Source: Candidatus Colimorpha enterica
Lineage (GTDB): Bacteria > Bacillota > Clostridia > Oscillospirales > CAG-272
DNA length: 5,933 nt
Direction of reading: 5' to 3'
Assembly: GCA_018065475.1 (NCBI GenBank)
Contig: JAGHTD010000200.1
Span: 1-5,933 of the forward strand
Numbering within the stretch: position 1 is the stretch's first letter; each line of letters opens with the position of its first letter. The notes below the pieces were generated by a model. The model did not search any database and was not told where the DNA came from. It saw only the letters and a program-made list of their open reading frames with translations. A program made the position numbers and the translations under genes. Shown piece after piece: positions 1-5,851 of the stretch.

Positions 1-120
1 CGCTCCATTTCTCAGGATGACGTTGACTTTGTCGTTGATCTTATCAACAACAGACCCCGCAAAACTCTTAATTGGCTCTCTCCTATCGAATTCTTTATGA
101 ATTCTGTTGCACTTACTTGA
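1..120 (+). CDS. IS30-family transposase, C-terminal fragment (cut by window edge)
   Basis: Frame +1 reads through from the window's left edge and encodes 39 residues before a TGA at 118-120. The peptide contains LINNRPRKTLNWLSPIEFF, which matches the hallmark C-terminus of IS30-family DDE transposases (N-x-RPRK-x-L followed by a P-x-E-F/V-F motif just before the stop). The catalytic DDE residues lie upstream, outside the window, so it cannot be said whether the full gene is intact. The transposase would act on the ends of its own element by cut/copy-and-paste transposition. The stop codon sits inside the presumed terminal inverted repeat, which is usual for compact IS30 elements. It runs toward the convergent AraC gene and is probably unrelated to the carbohydrate genes. 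The family call is from motif recognition. Confidence 0.85.
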   Translation, partial: RSISQDDVDFVVDLINNRPRKTLNWLSPIEFFMNSVALT

Positions 121-128
121 CAATGTGC
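105..128 (+). repeat. Probable right terminal inverted repeat of the IS30-type element
   Basis: The stretch beginning TGTTGCACTTACTTGACAAT overlaps the last codons of the transposase. IS30-family ends in Firmicutes commonly carry a GTTGCACTT...TTGACAA core, so this is taken as the element's right end. The partner left repeat and the target duplication lie outside the window, so the exact last base of the element (about 125-130) is not fixed. The remaining 60 or so bases to the AraC stop codon (129-189) hold only weak 4-bp hairpins (for example GTGC/GCAC at 138-149) and no recognisable gene or strong terminator. Confidence 0.6.
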
Positions 129-189
129 CCTGGACACGTGCGTCAGCACCTAAAAGTTAGTGTCTCACCGATAAGTCAGTGCCGTGCCG

Positions 190-1017
190 TCACTTGATCA
201 TATCCTCCTTTGGGCTTATGCCGAACTGCTTTTTATAGGCACGGAAGAATGTCGGATAATCGTTGAAACCGCATTTGAAGCAAGTCTCCGACGCCGAGAC
301 GCCCTTCGAGAGAAGCTCCTTCGCGTAGAAAAGGCGTTTGATGTTGATATATTTCCCGAGAGGCGAGCCCGTCGCCTTCTTGAAGGCGCGGTTGAGCTGT
401 GGCTCGCTGAGAAAGAACTTCTTGCTGAGGTTTTCGGAGGTCAGACTTTCGGTGCCGAGGTGATAGTTGATGTACTCTATGATTTTTTCCACCGTCGTGG
501 CGGTCATTCCCTCGCCGATGTTCTCGCTCGACTTTTCAAGTATTCTTTCGAGGATGTAGAAAAGGCGGCAGACGATCTTCATTTTGAGGCGGTCGCCGTT
601 GCCGTTTGAGGTCTCGTCGATCTCCTTAAAAAGATTGAGAATCGAAACGTTGTCGAACAGCTCGGGCGGATAGACGTTGCCGACGCCGAGCGGGCGGTCG
701 TCAAACGGGATGAGAAGCTCGCCCGACGCGTCGATACGGTCGATGAGCGACCTCGAAAAGTTTATTACGTATCTTTCGTACGGTTCCGAGGAAATGATGT
801 GCACCTTGTGGAACTCGCCGGGGCGGACGCAGAAAACGCAGCCGGGCGTCATCCTGTGCGCCGTGCCCTCGATGACGTAATCGACGTTTCCCGAAACGAA
901 GCAGAAAAGCTCGTAGTCGGTGTGGACGTGCAGGCGGAAAAGCTCGTCCTTCGGGTTTGAATCGAGCTTCCGCGCAAAGGTTATTTCCTGGTCGCTGTAA
1001 ACGTTTGAATATTCCAT
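190..1017 (-). CDS. AraC-family transcriptional regulator with N-terminal cupin sensor domain
   Basis: This 275-residue protein has the usual length and two-domain layout of AraC/XylS regulators. Residues about 25-90 form a cupin-type ligand-binding domain, with the HxH...E pattern at H30, H32 and E36 and a PGEFH turn at 66-70. A helical linker follows. Residues about 175-275 form the double helix-turn-helix DNA-binding domain: the first HTH is around 192-213 (LTSENLSKKFFLSEPQLNRA), and the second around 240-264 includes the family signature CGFNDYPTFFRAYKKQFG-x-SP. The ATG at 1017 is preceded by GGAGA (complement of 1024-1028), 6 bases from the start. It is divergent from the lyase gene, the classic position for a local sugar- or oligosaccharide-responsive regulator that also controls itself. 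The inducer cannot be read from sequence. The gene appears intact despite the IS end about 60 bases past its stop. Confidence 0.93.
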   Translation of the reverse strand: MEYSNVYSDQEITFARKLDSNPKDELFRLHVHTDYELFCFVSGNVDYVIEGTAHRMTPGCVFCVRPGEFHKVHIISSEPYERYVINFSRSLIDRIDASGELLIPFDDRPLGVGNVYPPELFDNVSILNLFKEIDETSNGNGDRLKMKIVCRLFYILERILEKSSENIGEGMTATTVEKIIEYINYHLGTESLTSENLSKKFFLSEPQLNRAFKKATGSPLGKYINIKRLFYAKELLSKGVSASETCFKCGFNDYPTFFRAYKKQFGISPKEDMIK

Positions 1018-1026
1018 ACCGTTTCT

Positions 1027-1034
1027 CCGAAAAT
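1027..1034 (+). promoter_or_regulatory. CCGAAAAT box in the AraC-gene leader
   Basis: CCGAAAAT lies between the predicted regulator transcription start (about 1061) and its ATG, and partly overlaps the ribosome binding site region (complement reads ATTTTCGGAG). It is one of four copies in the window. Because it overlaps the GGAG ribosome site, part of its sequence may be explained by translation. If it is an operator, it would suit autorepression. Confidence 0.3.
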
Positions 1035-1067
1035 GTTACGTTCTGCGGTAATTCACATACCATTGCA

Positions 1068-1097
1068 ATTATACCACAAACCTGCCGCCCGTGTCAA
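1068..1097 (-). promoter_or_regulatory. Sigma-A promoter of the AraC-family gene
   Basis: On the minus strand TTGACA (1097-1092) is followed after 18 bases by TATAAT (1073-1068). The two bases TG precede the -10 box by one base, which makes it an extended -10. Transcription would start near 1061 and give a leader of about 44 bases before the ATG at 1017. The match to consensus is exact in both hexamers. Confidence 0.8.
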
Positions 1098-1137
1098 CAC
1101 ATAATTTACAAAACCGCCACAAATACAGCCCGAAAAT
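1074..1137. promoter_or_regulatory. Candidate operator region between the divergent promoters
   Basis: The -35 boxes of the two divergent promoters are 42 bases apart (1098-1139). Sequence in and beside this gap is repetitive. CCACAAA occurs at 1074-1080 and again at 1117-1123, and a related TTACAAAACCGCC lies at 1106-1118, so ACAAA cores start at 1076, 1108 and 1119, roughly three turns and one turn of helix apart. CCGAAAAT at 1130-1137 ends two bases before the lyase -35 box. AraC-family proteins often bind such directly repeated sites next to -35. Assigning the site to this regulator is inference. Confidence 0.4.
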
Positions 1138-1139
1138 CG

Positions 1140-1168
1140 TTGACAGATCTGCGGTATTATGCTATAAT
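1140..1168 (+). promoter_or_regulatory. Perfect consensus sigma-A promoter of the lyase gene
   Basis: TTGACA (1140-1145), a 17-base spacer and TATAAT (1163-1168) match the sigma-A consensus in both hexamers and in spacing. Transcription would begin near 1175 and leave a leader of about 29 bases before the ATG at 1204. A promoter this good would be strong unless repressed. Confidence 0.88.
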
Positions 1169-1203
1169 TATTGAGGAAAAATGTAATAAAGAAGGAGTAC
1201 ATA

Positions 1204-3714
1204 ATGAAAAAATTACTATTGCTTACACTCCTGATCCTGACTGCGGCCTTCGTTTTCGGCTGTTCTAACGGTGACAAGCCCTCCGACGTAACGACGGCGG
1301 GCGACACCGGAGAGGTCACCACCGCCGAAGGCACGACCGGAGAGATCATCAGCGACAAGGAAGCGAATATGTCAAAGAACGACCGTGACAAGGCGGCTTC
1401 GATGAGAAACCTCAACGCCACCAAGTTCTCAAACAAGGACTTCGGCTCCGACATCCGTCTCAGACTGTTCAAATCAAGCTGGAACGAGCCGTCAGTCACA
1501 CCTACCGCAAATCAGCACCCCCGCGTCCTCGTGGGCGCAAACAGCGTCGATGAGCTGAAAGCGAAGTTTGAATCCCTCAAAGGCACCGCCATCTACGACG
1601 AGTTCATCTCCCTTTCCTCAAAGGTCAACGTGACCGACGCCTGCGACGGCGACCTTCTCAGCTGGGAGGATATGCAGAGGATAGAGGCAATGGCTCTCCG
1701 TTACGTCCTCACCGACAACACGATGTACGCACAGCGCGCCATCTACGCCATCAAGAACACTATCCTCCGTATCAACGCGGATGCGGATTTCGACCCCTAC
1801 CGCACCTACGGCCTCACTATGTACGTCGCCGCCCTCGTCTATGACTGGTGCTACGACGAGCTGACCGAGAACGACAAGATCCAGATCGTCCACGGCGTGC
1901 TCAACAACCTCGCAAGCAAAATGGAGATCGGCTGTCCCCCTTCAAAGGGCAACGTCATCTCCCACCATACCATGGAATGTCAGCTTCAGAAGAACTACCT
2001 CGCCTTCGCGATCGCCGTCTATGACGAACATCCCGAGATCTACGACTACGTCGCAGGGCGTATCTTTGACGAGCTCGTTCCCGCGCAGAACTTCATGATC
2101 CAGTCGGGCGCGTTCTGGGAAGGAAGCTGCTACGGTCCCTTCCGTGTCAGCAACCTCCTTTGGGCGCAGATCCTTATGTCAAAGATGACCGACGGAAAGT
2201 GCGAGCTTTACAACAGCGACGATCTTCACAGCGTCGTCGCGTCATTCCCCTACTATATGCTCTTTGACTCCAAGGAGGCGTTCTTCCAGATCGGCGACCA
2301 GACGACCGCCAACGATTCGAGAGACTACTATACGGCGGCATTCCTCGGCGCTGCCCTCTTCGACGATCCCAACTTCTACACACTCGCCGCCCGCAATCTG
2401 ATCAAGGAGGACGGCGCGCTCAAGGATCACGAGGACTACGTGTGGATCACCCCCACGACCTTCATGGCACTCTACAATCCCACGACCGCAAAGAGCTCAA
2501 CCTCATTCCACGACGGCTACAACCTCGTCAATATCCTCCAATACCCCAAGAGCGCCGTCTTCGCGCGTTCCAAATGGAACAACACCGACGGTTTCTTCGC
2601 CACTTATATGACGATGAACGAGTTCTACTCGTCCAGCCACTCTCACATGGACGCCGGCTCGTTTGAGATCTACTACAAGGGTCTCCTCGCTTCCGAGTCG
2701 GGAGCTTACGACGGCTACGGCTCCACTCACCACTTCGGCTACACCTATCAGACGGTATCCACAAACTCCATTCTCGTTTATAACCCGACCATGGCGTCAA
2801 GGACGGTTGACGGACGGCTCAGATACAGCGGCGGACAGTCGGTATCCTTCGAGTCGAGACGTATCTGCCCCGCAAACCTCACCGAAGCCAAGAACGCGTC
2901 GGTAAACTGGGGCGCAACGATATTCGGTAAAAAAGCCGATTCAACGGCTGACAGCTACCACTTCTCCTACCTCGCAGGCGATATGACGGGGCATTACGAC
3001 ACGTCCACGGTTGACAGTGTTGTGCGTCACATGCTCTCCGTCGCCACCGGCAACGCCGACAACCCGCTCGTCTTCCTCACATACGACAAGATCGACGCCA
3101 AGAATGCGTCCTACAAGAAGACGGTTCTTCTTCACTCCCACACCCTTCCCAAGGTCAGCGGCAATTACGTCACCATCGACAACGGCAAAGGCAAGCTGAT
3201 CGCTCAGACGCTCCTCACCAAGACGACGGCTACCGTCCTCGCTCCCGAGCCGAACTCCACTCCCGAAGCGGTCACGAAACTCAGCGCAAAGAGCGCATAC
3301 AAGGTCGGTATCAATTACATCAATCCCTCAAGTCTCAGCGGCGTGCGCGGGATCGACTATCGCGTCGATTTCTGCCCCGTCAAGGAGAGCAAGAGCGACC
3401 ATATCCTCAACGTGATGTACGTCACCGATTCCTCCAACACCGCAAAGCCGGTGCAGGCAAAGGAGATCAAAACCTCCGACTTCGAGGGTATGACGATCTT
3501 CAACGTAACGGCGGTATTCGCAAAGAACACCAACGCCTTTGACGGAACGGCTTCCTTCACCGCAGGAGGCAGCGACGTCTTCGTCTGCGGTCTCAAAGCA
3601 GGCAGTTGGAAGGTCACCGTCGGCGGAAACACCACCACCGTCACCGTCAACGAGGGCGACGGAATGCTCAACATCAAGGGCACCGGAAGTGTCACCGTTT
3701 CCTACGCGGGATAA
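1204..3714 (+). CDS. Secreted lipoprotein of the heparinase II/III polysaccharide lyase superfamily
   Basis: The 836-residue protein starts at the ATG at 1204, set by AAGGAG at 1192-1197. An earlier TTG at 1171 is rejected because it lies at the predicted transcription start. Residues 1-20 are a lipoprotein signal ending in VFGC, so C20 would be lipidated and the enzyme tethered outside the membrane. Residues 22-50 are a Thr/Gly/Glu spacer. HPRVLV (105-110) opens a helical toroid domain to about 425, followed by beta-sandwich domains to the C-terminus. Catalytic candidates are H255, E258 and Y310, whose spacing (+3, +55) equals H202/E205/Y257 of Pedobacter heparinase II as I recall it. The motif SHSHMDAGSF (478-487) supplies H479 and H481, and LASESGAY (495-502) matches the usual LxxDSGYY. 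These enzymes cleave uronic-acid polysaccharides by beta-elimination. The substrate is unknown, and no sulfatase or uronyl hydrolase adjoins it. The usual T-x-x-HN motif reads TVSTN (517-521), lacking its His. Confidence 0.85.
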   Translation: MKKLLLLTLLILTAAFVFGCSNGDKPSDVTTAGDTGEVTTAEGTTGEIISDKEANMSKNDRDKAASMRNLNATKFSNKDFGSDIRLRLFKSSWNEPSVTPTANQHPRVLVGANSVDELKAKFESLKGTAIYDEFISLSSKVNVTDACDGDLLSWEDMQRIEAMALRYVLTDNTMYAQRAIYAIKNTILRINADADFDPYRTYGLTMYVAALVYDWCYDELTENDKIQIVHGVLNNLASKMEIGCPPSKGNVISHHTMECQLQKNYLAFAIAVYDEHPEIYDYVAGRIFDELVPAQNFMIQSGAFWEGSCYGPFRVSNLLWAQILMSKMTDGKCELYNSDDLHSVVASFPYYMLFDSKEAFFQIGDQTTANDSRDYYTAAFLGAALFDDPNFYTLAARNLIKEDGALKDHEDYVWITPTTFMALYNPTTAKSSTSFHDGYNLVNILQYPKSAVFARSKWNNTDGFFATYMTMNEFYSSSHSHMDAGSFEIYYKGLLASESGAYDGYGSTHHFGYTYQTVSTNSILVYNPTMASRTVDGRLRYSGGQSVSFESRRICPANLTEAKNASVNWGATIFGKKADSTADSYHFSYLAGDMTGHYDTSTVDSVVRHMLSVATGNADNPLVFLTYDKIDAKNASYKKTVLLHSHTLPKVSGNYVTIDNGKGKLIAQTLLTKTTATVLAPEPNSTPEAVTKLSAKSAYKVGINYINPSSLSGVRGIDYRVDFCPVKESKSDHILNVMYVTDSSNTAKPVQAKEIKTSDFEGMTIFNVTAVFAKNTNAFDGTASFTAGGSDVFVCGLKAGSWKVTVGGNTTTVTVNEGDGMLNIKGTGSVTVSYAG

Positions 3715-3721
3715 ACCAAAC

Positions 3722-3765
3722 AAAAAATCACTCCGACCTACGCGGTCGGAGTGATTTGCTTTTTA
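3722..3765. terminator. Bidirectional intrinsic terminator between convergent genes
   Basis: A perfect 14-bp stem pairs 3725-3738 (AAATCACTCCGACC) with 3744-3757 (GGTCGGAGTGATTT) around a 5-base loop. Rightward it is followed by GCTTTTTATTTATTT. Leftward, on the minus strand, it is followed by TTTTTTGTTTGG. It lies within the 52 bases between the lyase stop (3714) and the end of the minus-strand operon (3767), so it should end transcription from both sides. Confidence 0.93.
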
Positions 3766-3766
3766 T

Positions 3767-4630
3767 TTATTTCTTCTTTTTGATCAGGATGATCACAACT
3801 GCTGCGATGATGACGACCGCGGCGGCGATAACACCGATCACGACGGGATCAACGCCGTTGGAAATTGCGGGTTCGGGATCAGAGGTAGCGGTCGTACCCT
3901 CGCCTGCCGTTGTTACGTCATCGGCGGTGGAGCCGTCGGCTCCTCCAAGCCAATCGGGCTCGGTGCCCTCGTAGAAGGTGATGTTGTCGAGGAGGGTGGT
4001 GACACCGAGGTTCGTCGCGAAGTTTTCGCCGATGTAATAATACTGGAATCCAGTCGCCTCGTCGAGCACCTGAAGATAGTTGTCCTCCATAGCGAGCGAT
4101 TTGTCGATATAGACGTCCATATTCTTCTCGACGAAGTCAAAGACTATGGTGAGCTTGTGCCATTCGCCGAAGGTGATGTTGGCTATTTCAAGCTCGTCGC
4201 AGGTGAAGATACCGTTTGCGTAAAGGTCAAAGGGGATGACCCACTTGTTGTCACTCGTCTTGGCGTTGTCGGACCAGACCGAATTATAGGTCGTGCTTTC
4301 CTCGTCAAGCGTGATGTTGAAGTCGTATTCAAGCACAAACTGCATCGGCATCGAGGGAAAATCGTAGCGCAGGAAGGTGTCGTACGGATCGGTACTTGCC
4401 TTGTGGACCATTTTTAGCACTTTGTTCCCGTCCTCAAGCTCGATTATATCGTTGGTGAACAGATCGCCGAAGCCCTTGTTGACGACTGCAAGGCGGCCGG
4501 GGTAGTTCTCAAACTTGCCGACCTGAAGATCGTCGAAGTCGAGAACGTCTTTCTCTGCCGCTCCGGATGTGACGGTGAGCGTAAGGATCATCAGCAGCGC
4601 AGCGACCGCGCAAAGAAGTTTCTTTTTCAT
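3767..4630 (-). CDS. Membrane-anchored surface protein with LamG-like beta-sandwich ectodomain (second gene of operon)
   Basis: The 287-residue protein has a signal peptide with likely cleavage after SGAA at residue 25. A beta-strand-rich ectodomain spans about 28-222. A Thr/acidic spacer (228-258) follows, then one transmembrane helix (about 262-283) and the tail KKKK, a stop-transfer that leaves the N-terminal part outside. There is no LPxTG, so anchoring is by the helix and not by sortase. The ectodomain pattern (FDDLQVGKF near the start, LEDGNKVLKM, FVLEYDF, WSDNAKT, WVIPFDLYANG, FGEWHKLTIVFD, LLDNITFYEG at the end) fits a concanavalin-like/LamG fold, which often binds glycans. No catalytic residues are recognised. 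It is a paralogue of the gene just upstream, from which it is separated by 18 bases. GAAAGGAA (complement of 4638-4645) lies 7 bases before the ATG. A carbohydrate-binding role beside the lyase is inferred from context. Confidence 0.8.
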   Translation of the reverse strand: MKKKLLCAVAALLMILTLTVTSGAAEKDVLDFDDLQVGKFENYPGRLAVVNKGFGDLFTNDIIELEDGNKVLKMVHKASTDPYDTFLRYDFPSMPMQFVLEYDFNITLDEESTTYNSVWSDNAKTSDNKWVIPFDLYANGIFTCDELEIANITFGEWHKLTIVFDFVEKNMDVYIDKSLAMEDNYLQVLDEATGFQYYYIGENFATNLGVTTLLDNITFYEGTEPDWLGGADGSTADDVTTAGEGTTATSDPEPAISNGVDPVVIGVIAAAVVIIAAVVIILIKKKK

Positions 4631-4648
4631 ATTTTTGTTCCTTTCGGT

Positions 4649-5581
4649 TTATTTTTTCTTCAAAGCAACGACGATAACGGCGATCGCCGCGACGAGGACG
4701 ACACCGCACGCAACGTAAACGAAGGTATAGGGGTTAGCGGTCGTTGTCGGTGCTTCGGCCGTTTCGCTGTCAACGGGCTCTGTGGGGGTGTCTTTTTCGG
4801 TGTTTTTCGCCGCCGTGGTATCATCGTCGTCCACGACGAAGAACTCCTCGACGGTCGTCACCTCCGCGTCGGGATCGACGCCTTCGGGCACCTCGGCGTT
4901 ATATACTCTTACGTTGTCGATATACGCGTCAACGGTCATTTTGAGGTTATTGGTGTAGCCGATGTTGTAATACTGGAAGCTGTTTCCGTCATTGAGCTTC
5001 ACCTCGGCGATCTCTTTCGTCACGGGCTTATTGTTGACGTAGCCGATGAAGTACCCTTCGTTGAAGTTGTATCTGACCGCAATGTGGATCCACTCGCCGA
5101 AGGTATAATCGCCGACGTCCTGGCCTGCGACGTACATATAGCTGTCCGCGTCGATCTCAAAGGGGATGACCCACTCGTTGAGGTCGGTCTTCGCGTTGTC
5201 GTACCATACACGCATCGGATCGCCCTGCGGCTCCTCGATCATCACGTCGTATTCAACGACGATGTCGCTGTATTTTACGTCCGAGAAGGAAACACGGATG
5301 AAGTTGTCGTAGCCGCCCGTCTGATCGTCGTCGGGATCGTAGGGGTGGTGGAGCTGAAGGACGTGGTTGCCGTCTTCGAGCACGACGATGTTGTTCTTGC
5401 CGTAGGCGGGGTTGACGATGTTGACGCTCTGGATCTTCGGCGCACCGGAAAACGGCCCGGCGGAGAAGGATTCAAAGTCCTCGTTTATGTCGTAAGCGGT
5501 CGCCGACGAAGGGACGATAAGCGATGAAAATACCGCCGCAGTCAGCACCGCAGTCAGCAGGAGCGCAAATATTTTTCTCAT
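4649..5581 (-). CDS. Membrane-anchored surface protein with LamG-like beta-sandwich ectodomain (first gene of operon)
   Basis: The 310-residue protein has a signal peptide with likely cleavage after SSATA at residue 29. A predicted beta-sandwich ectodomain runs from INEDFESFSAG (32-42) to AYIDNVRVYNAE (219-230). A long acidic/Thr spacer (231-283) comes next, then one transmembrane helix (about 285-307) ending in KKK. Shared landmarks with the downstream paralogue are LEDGN (68-72), YDNAKT (127-132), WVIPFEI (137-143), FGEW (161-164) and FQYYNIG (202-208). The opening EDFESFSAG and closing IDNVRVY strands are typical of LamG/concanavalin-like domains. A putative loop DPDDDQTGG (82-90), acidic and absent from the paralogue, could bind metal. 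AAGAGG (complement of 5588-5593) sits 6 bases before the ATG. It leads the operon and probably acts as a surface binding or scaffolding protein. Enzymatic activity cannot be excluded. Confidence 0.8.
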   Translation of the reverse strand: MRKIFALLLTAVLTAAVFSSLIVPSSATAYDINEDFESFSAGPFSGAPKIQSVNIVNPAYGKNNIVVLEDGNHVLQLHHPYDPDDDQTGGYDNFIRVSFSDVKYSDIVVEYDVMIEEPQGDPMRVWYDNAKTDLNEWVIPFEIDADSYMYVAGQDVGDYTFGEWIHIAVRYNFNEGYFIGYVNNKPVTKEIAEVKLNDGNSFQYYNIGYTNNLKMTVDAYIDNVRVYNAEVPEGVDPDAEVTTVEEFFVVDDDDTTAAKNTEKDTPTEPVDSETAEAPTTTANPYTFVYVACGVVLVAAIAVIVVALKKK

Positions 5582-5623
5582 AATTGGCCTCTTTCTTTTT
5601 ATTTAACGGTTTGATTTGATGAT

Positions 5624-5652
5624 ATTATAGCAGATTTGCGGCGTTTTTTCAA
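5624..5652 (-). promoter_or_regulatory. Sigma-A promoter of the surface-protein operon
   Basis: On the minus strand TTGAAA (5652-5647), a 17-base spacer and TATAAT (5629-5624) form a near-consensus promoter, with one mismatch in the -35 box. Transcription would begin near 5617 and leave a leader of about 36 bases to the ATG at 5581. No promoter is seen in the 18-base gap before the second gene, so both genes should be co-transcribed. Confidence 0.82.
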
Positions 5653-5688
5653 GGGTTTTTGTAATTTTCGGGAAGATTTTCGGAAAAT
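5653..5688 (-). promoter_or_regulatory. Candidate operator: two CCGAAAAT boxes upstream of the surface-protein operon
   Basis: On the minus strand CCGAAAAT occurs at 5683-5676 and again at 5671-5664, starts 12 bases apart and so about one helical turn. The proximal box runs directly into TTACAAAAACCC (5664-5653), which ends at the -35 box. The distal box is also part of a 13-base perfect palindrome, ATTTTCGGAAAAT (5676-5688). Similar TTACAAAACC and CCGAAAAT elements precede the lyase promoter, which suggests common control. Confidence 0.45.
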
Positions 5689-5832
5689 CAGGCAGTCGCC
5701 TGCGGCACGGGGTGGGTGTGTACTGTCTTCATGGCGAGGCAGGAACGTGTCCGGCTCCCTCCGGACGAGGGTAGAGATGCGCGAGCGCATCTCGATCTCC
5801 CGACCGTAAGGCGGTCGCTCGCCGCCGGAGCC
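5689..5832. repeat. Multi-hairpin, GC-rich intergenic element
   Basis: This gene-free stretch packs several hairpins: CAGGC/GCCTG (5689-5693 with 5698-5702), GTCCGG/CCGGAC (5749-5754 with 5761-5766), GAGATGCG/CGCATCTC (5774-5781 with 5786-5793, loop CGAG) and CGACCG/CGGTCG (5801-5806 with 5812-5817). GGCTCC (5753-5758) can also pair with GGAGCC (5827-5832) to enclose the inner hairpins in one larger cloverleaf-like fold. The short open frames crossing it lack ribosome sites and are Arg/Ser-rich. It resembles the structured, probably dispersed intergenic repeats of Clostridia, but copy number cannot be seen here. A structured RNA is an alternative. Confidence 0.5.
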
Positions 5833-5851
5833 TGCGGAACTTCATTTGTCG

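Noticed and set aside
184..609. Plus-strand 141-codon open frame antisense to the AraC gene
   Set aside because: It overlaps the well-supported regulator in full, lacks a ribosome site and shows no family features, so it is a codon-bias shadow.
1171..1203. In-frame TTG start giving an 11-residue longer lyase N-terminus
   Set aside because: It lies at the predicted transcription start, has no ribosome site, and would spoil the lipoprotein signal. The ATG at 1204 has AAGGAG at ideal spacing.
1204..3714. Naming the lyase as a true heparin or heparan lyase
   Set aside because: The fold and active-site pattern fit the superfamily, which also includes lyases of alginate and other uronates. No neighbouring sulfatase or glycosaminoglycan gene narrows the substrate.
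3328..3723. Minus-strand open frame antisense to the lyase C-terminus
   Set aside because: It crosses the lyase coding region and part of the terminator zone, and its sequence looks like an antisense shadow without domains.
5084..5527. Plus-strand 147-codon open frame antisense to the first surface protein
   Set aside because: Its Val/Asp-rich composition comes from the complementary strand of the real gene, and no promoter or ribosome site supports it.
3767..5581. Sortase-anchored cell-wall proteins
   Set aside because: Both have a C-terminal helix and Lys tail but no LPxTG-like motif before the helix, so simple membrane anchoring is the better reading.
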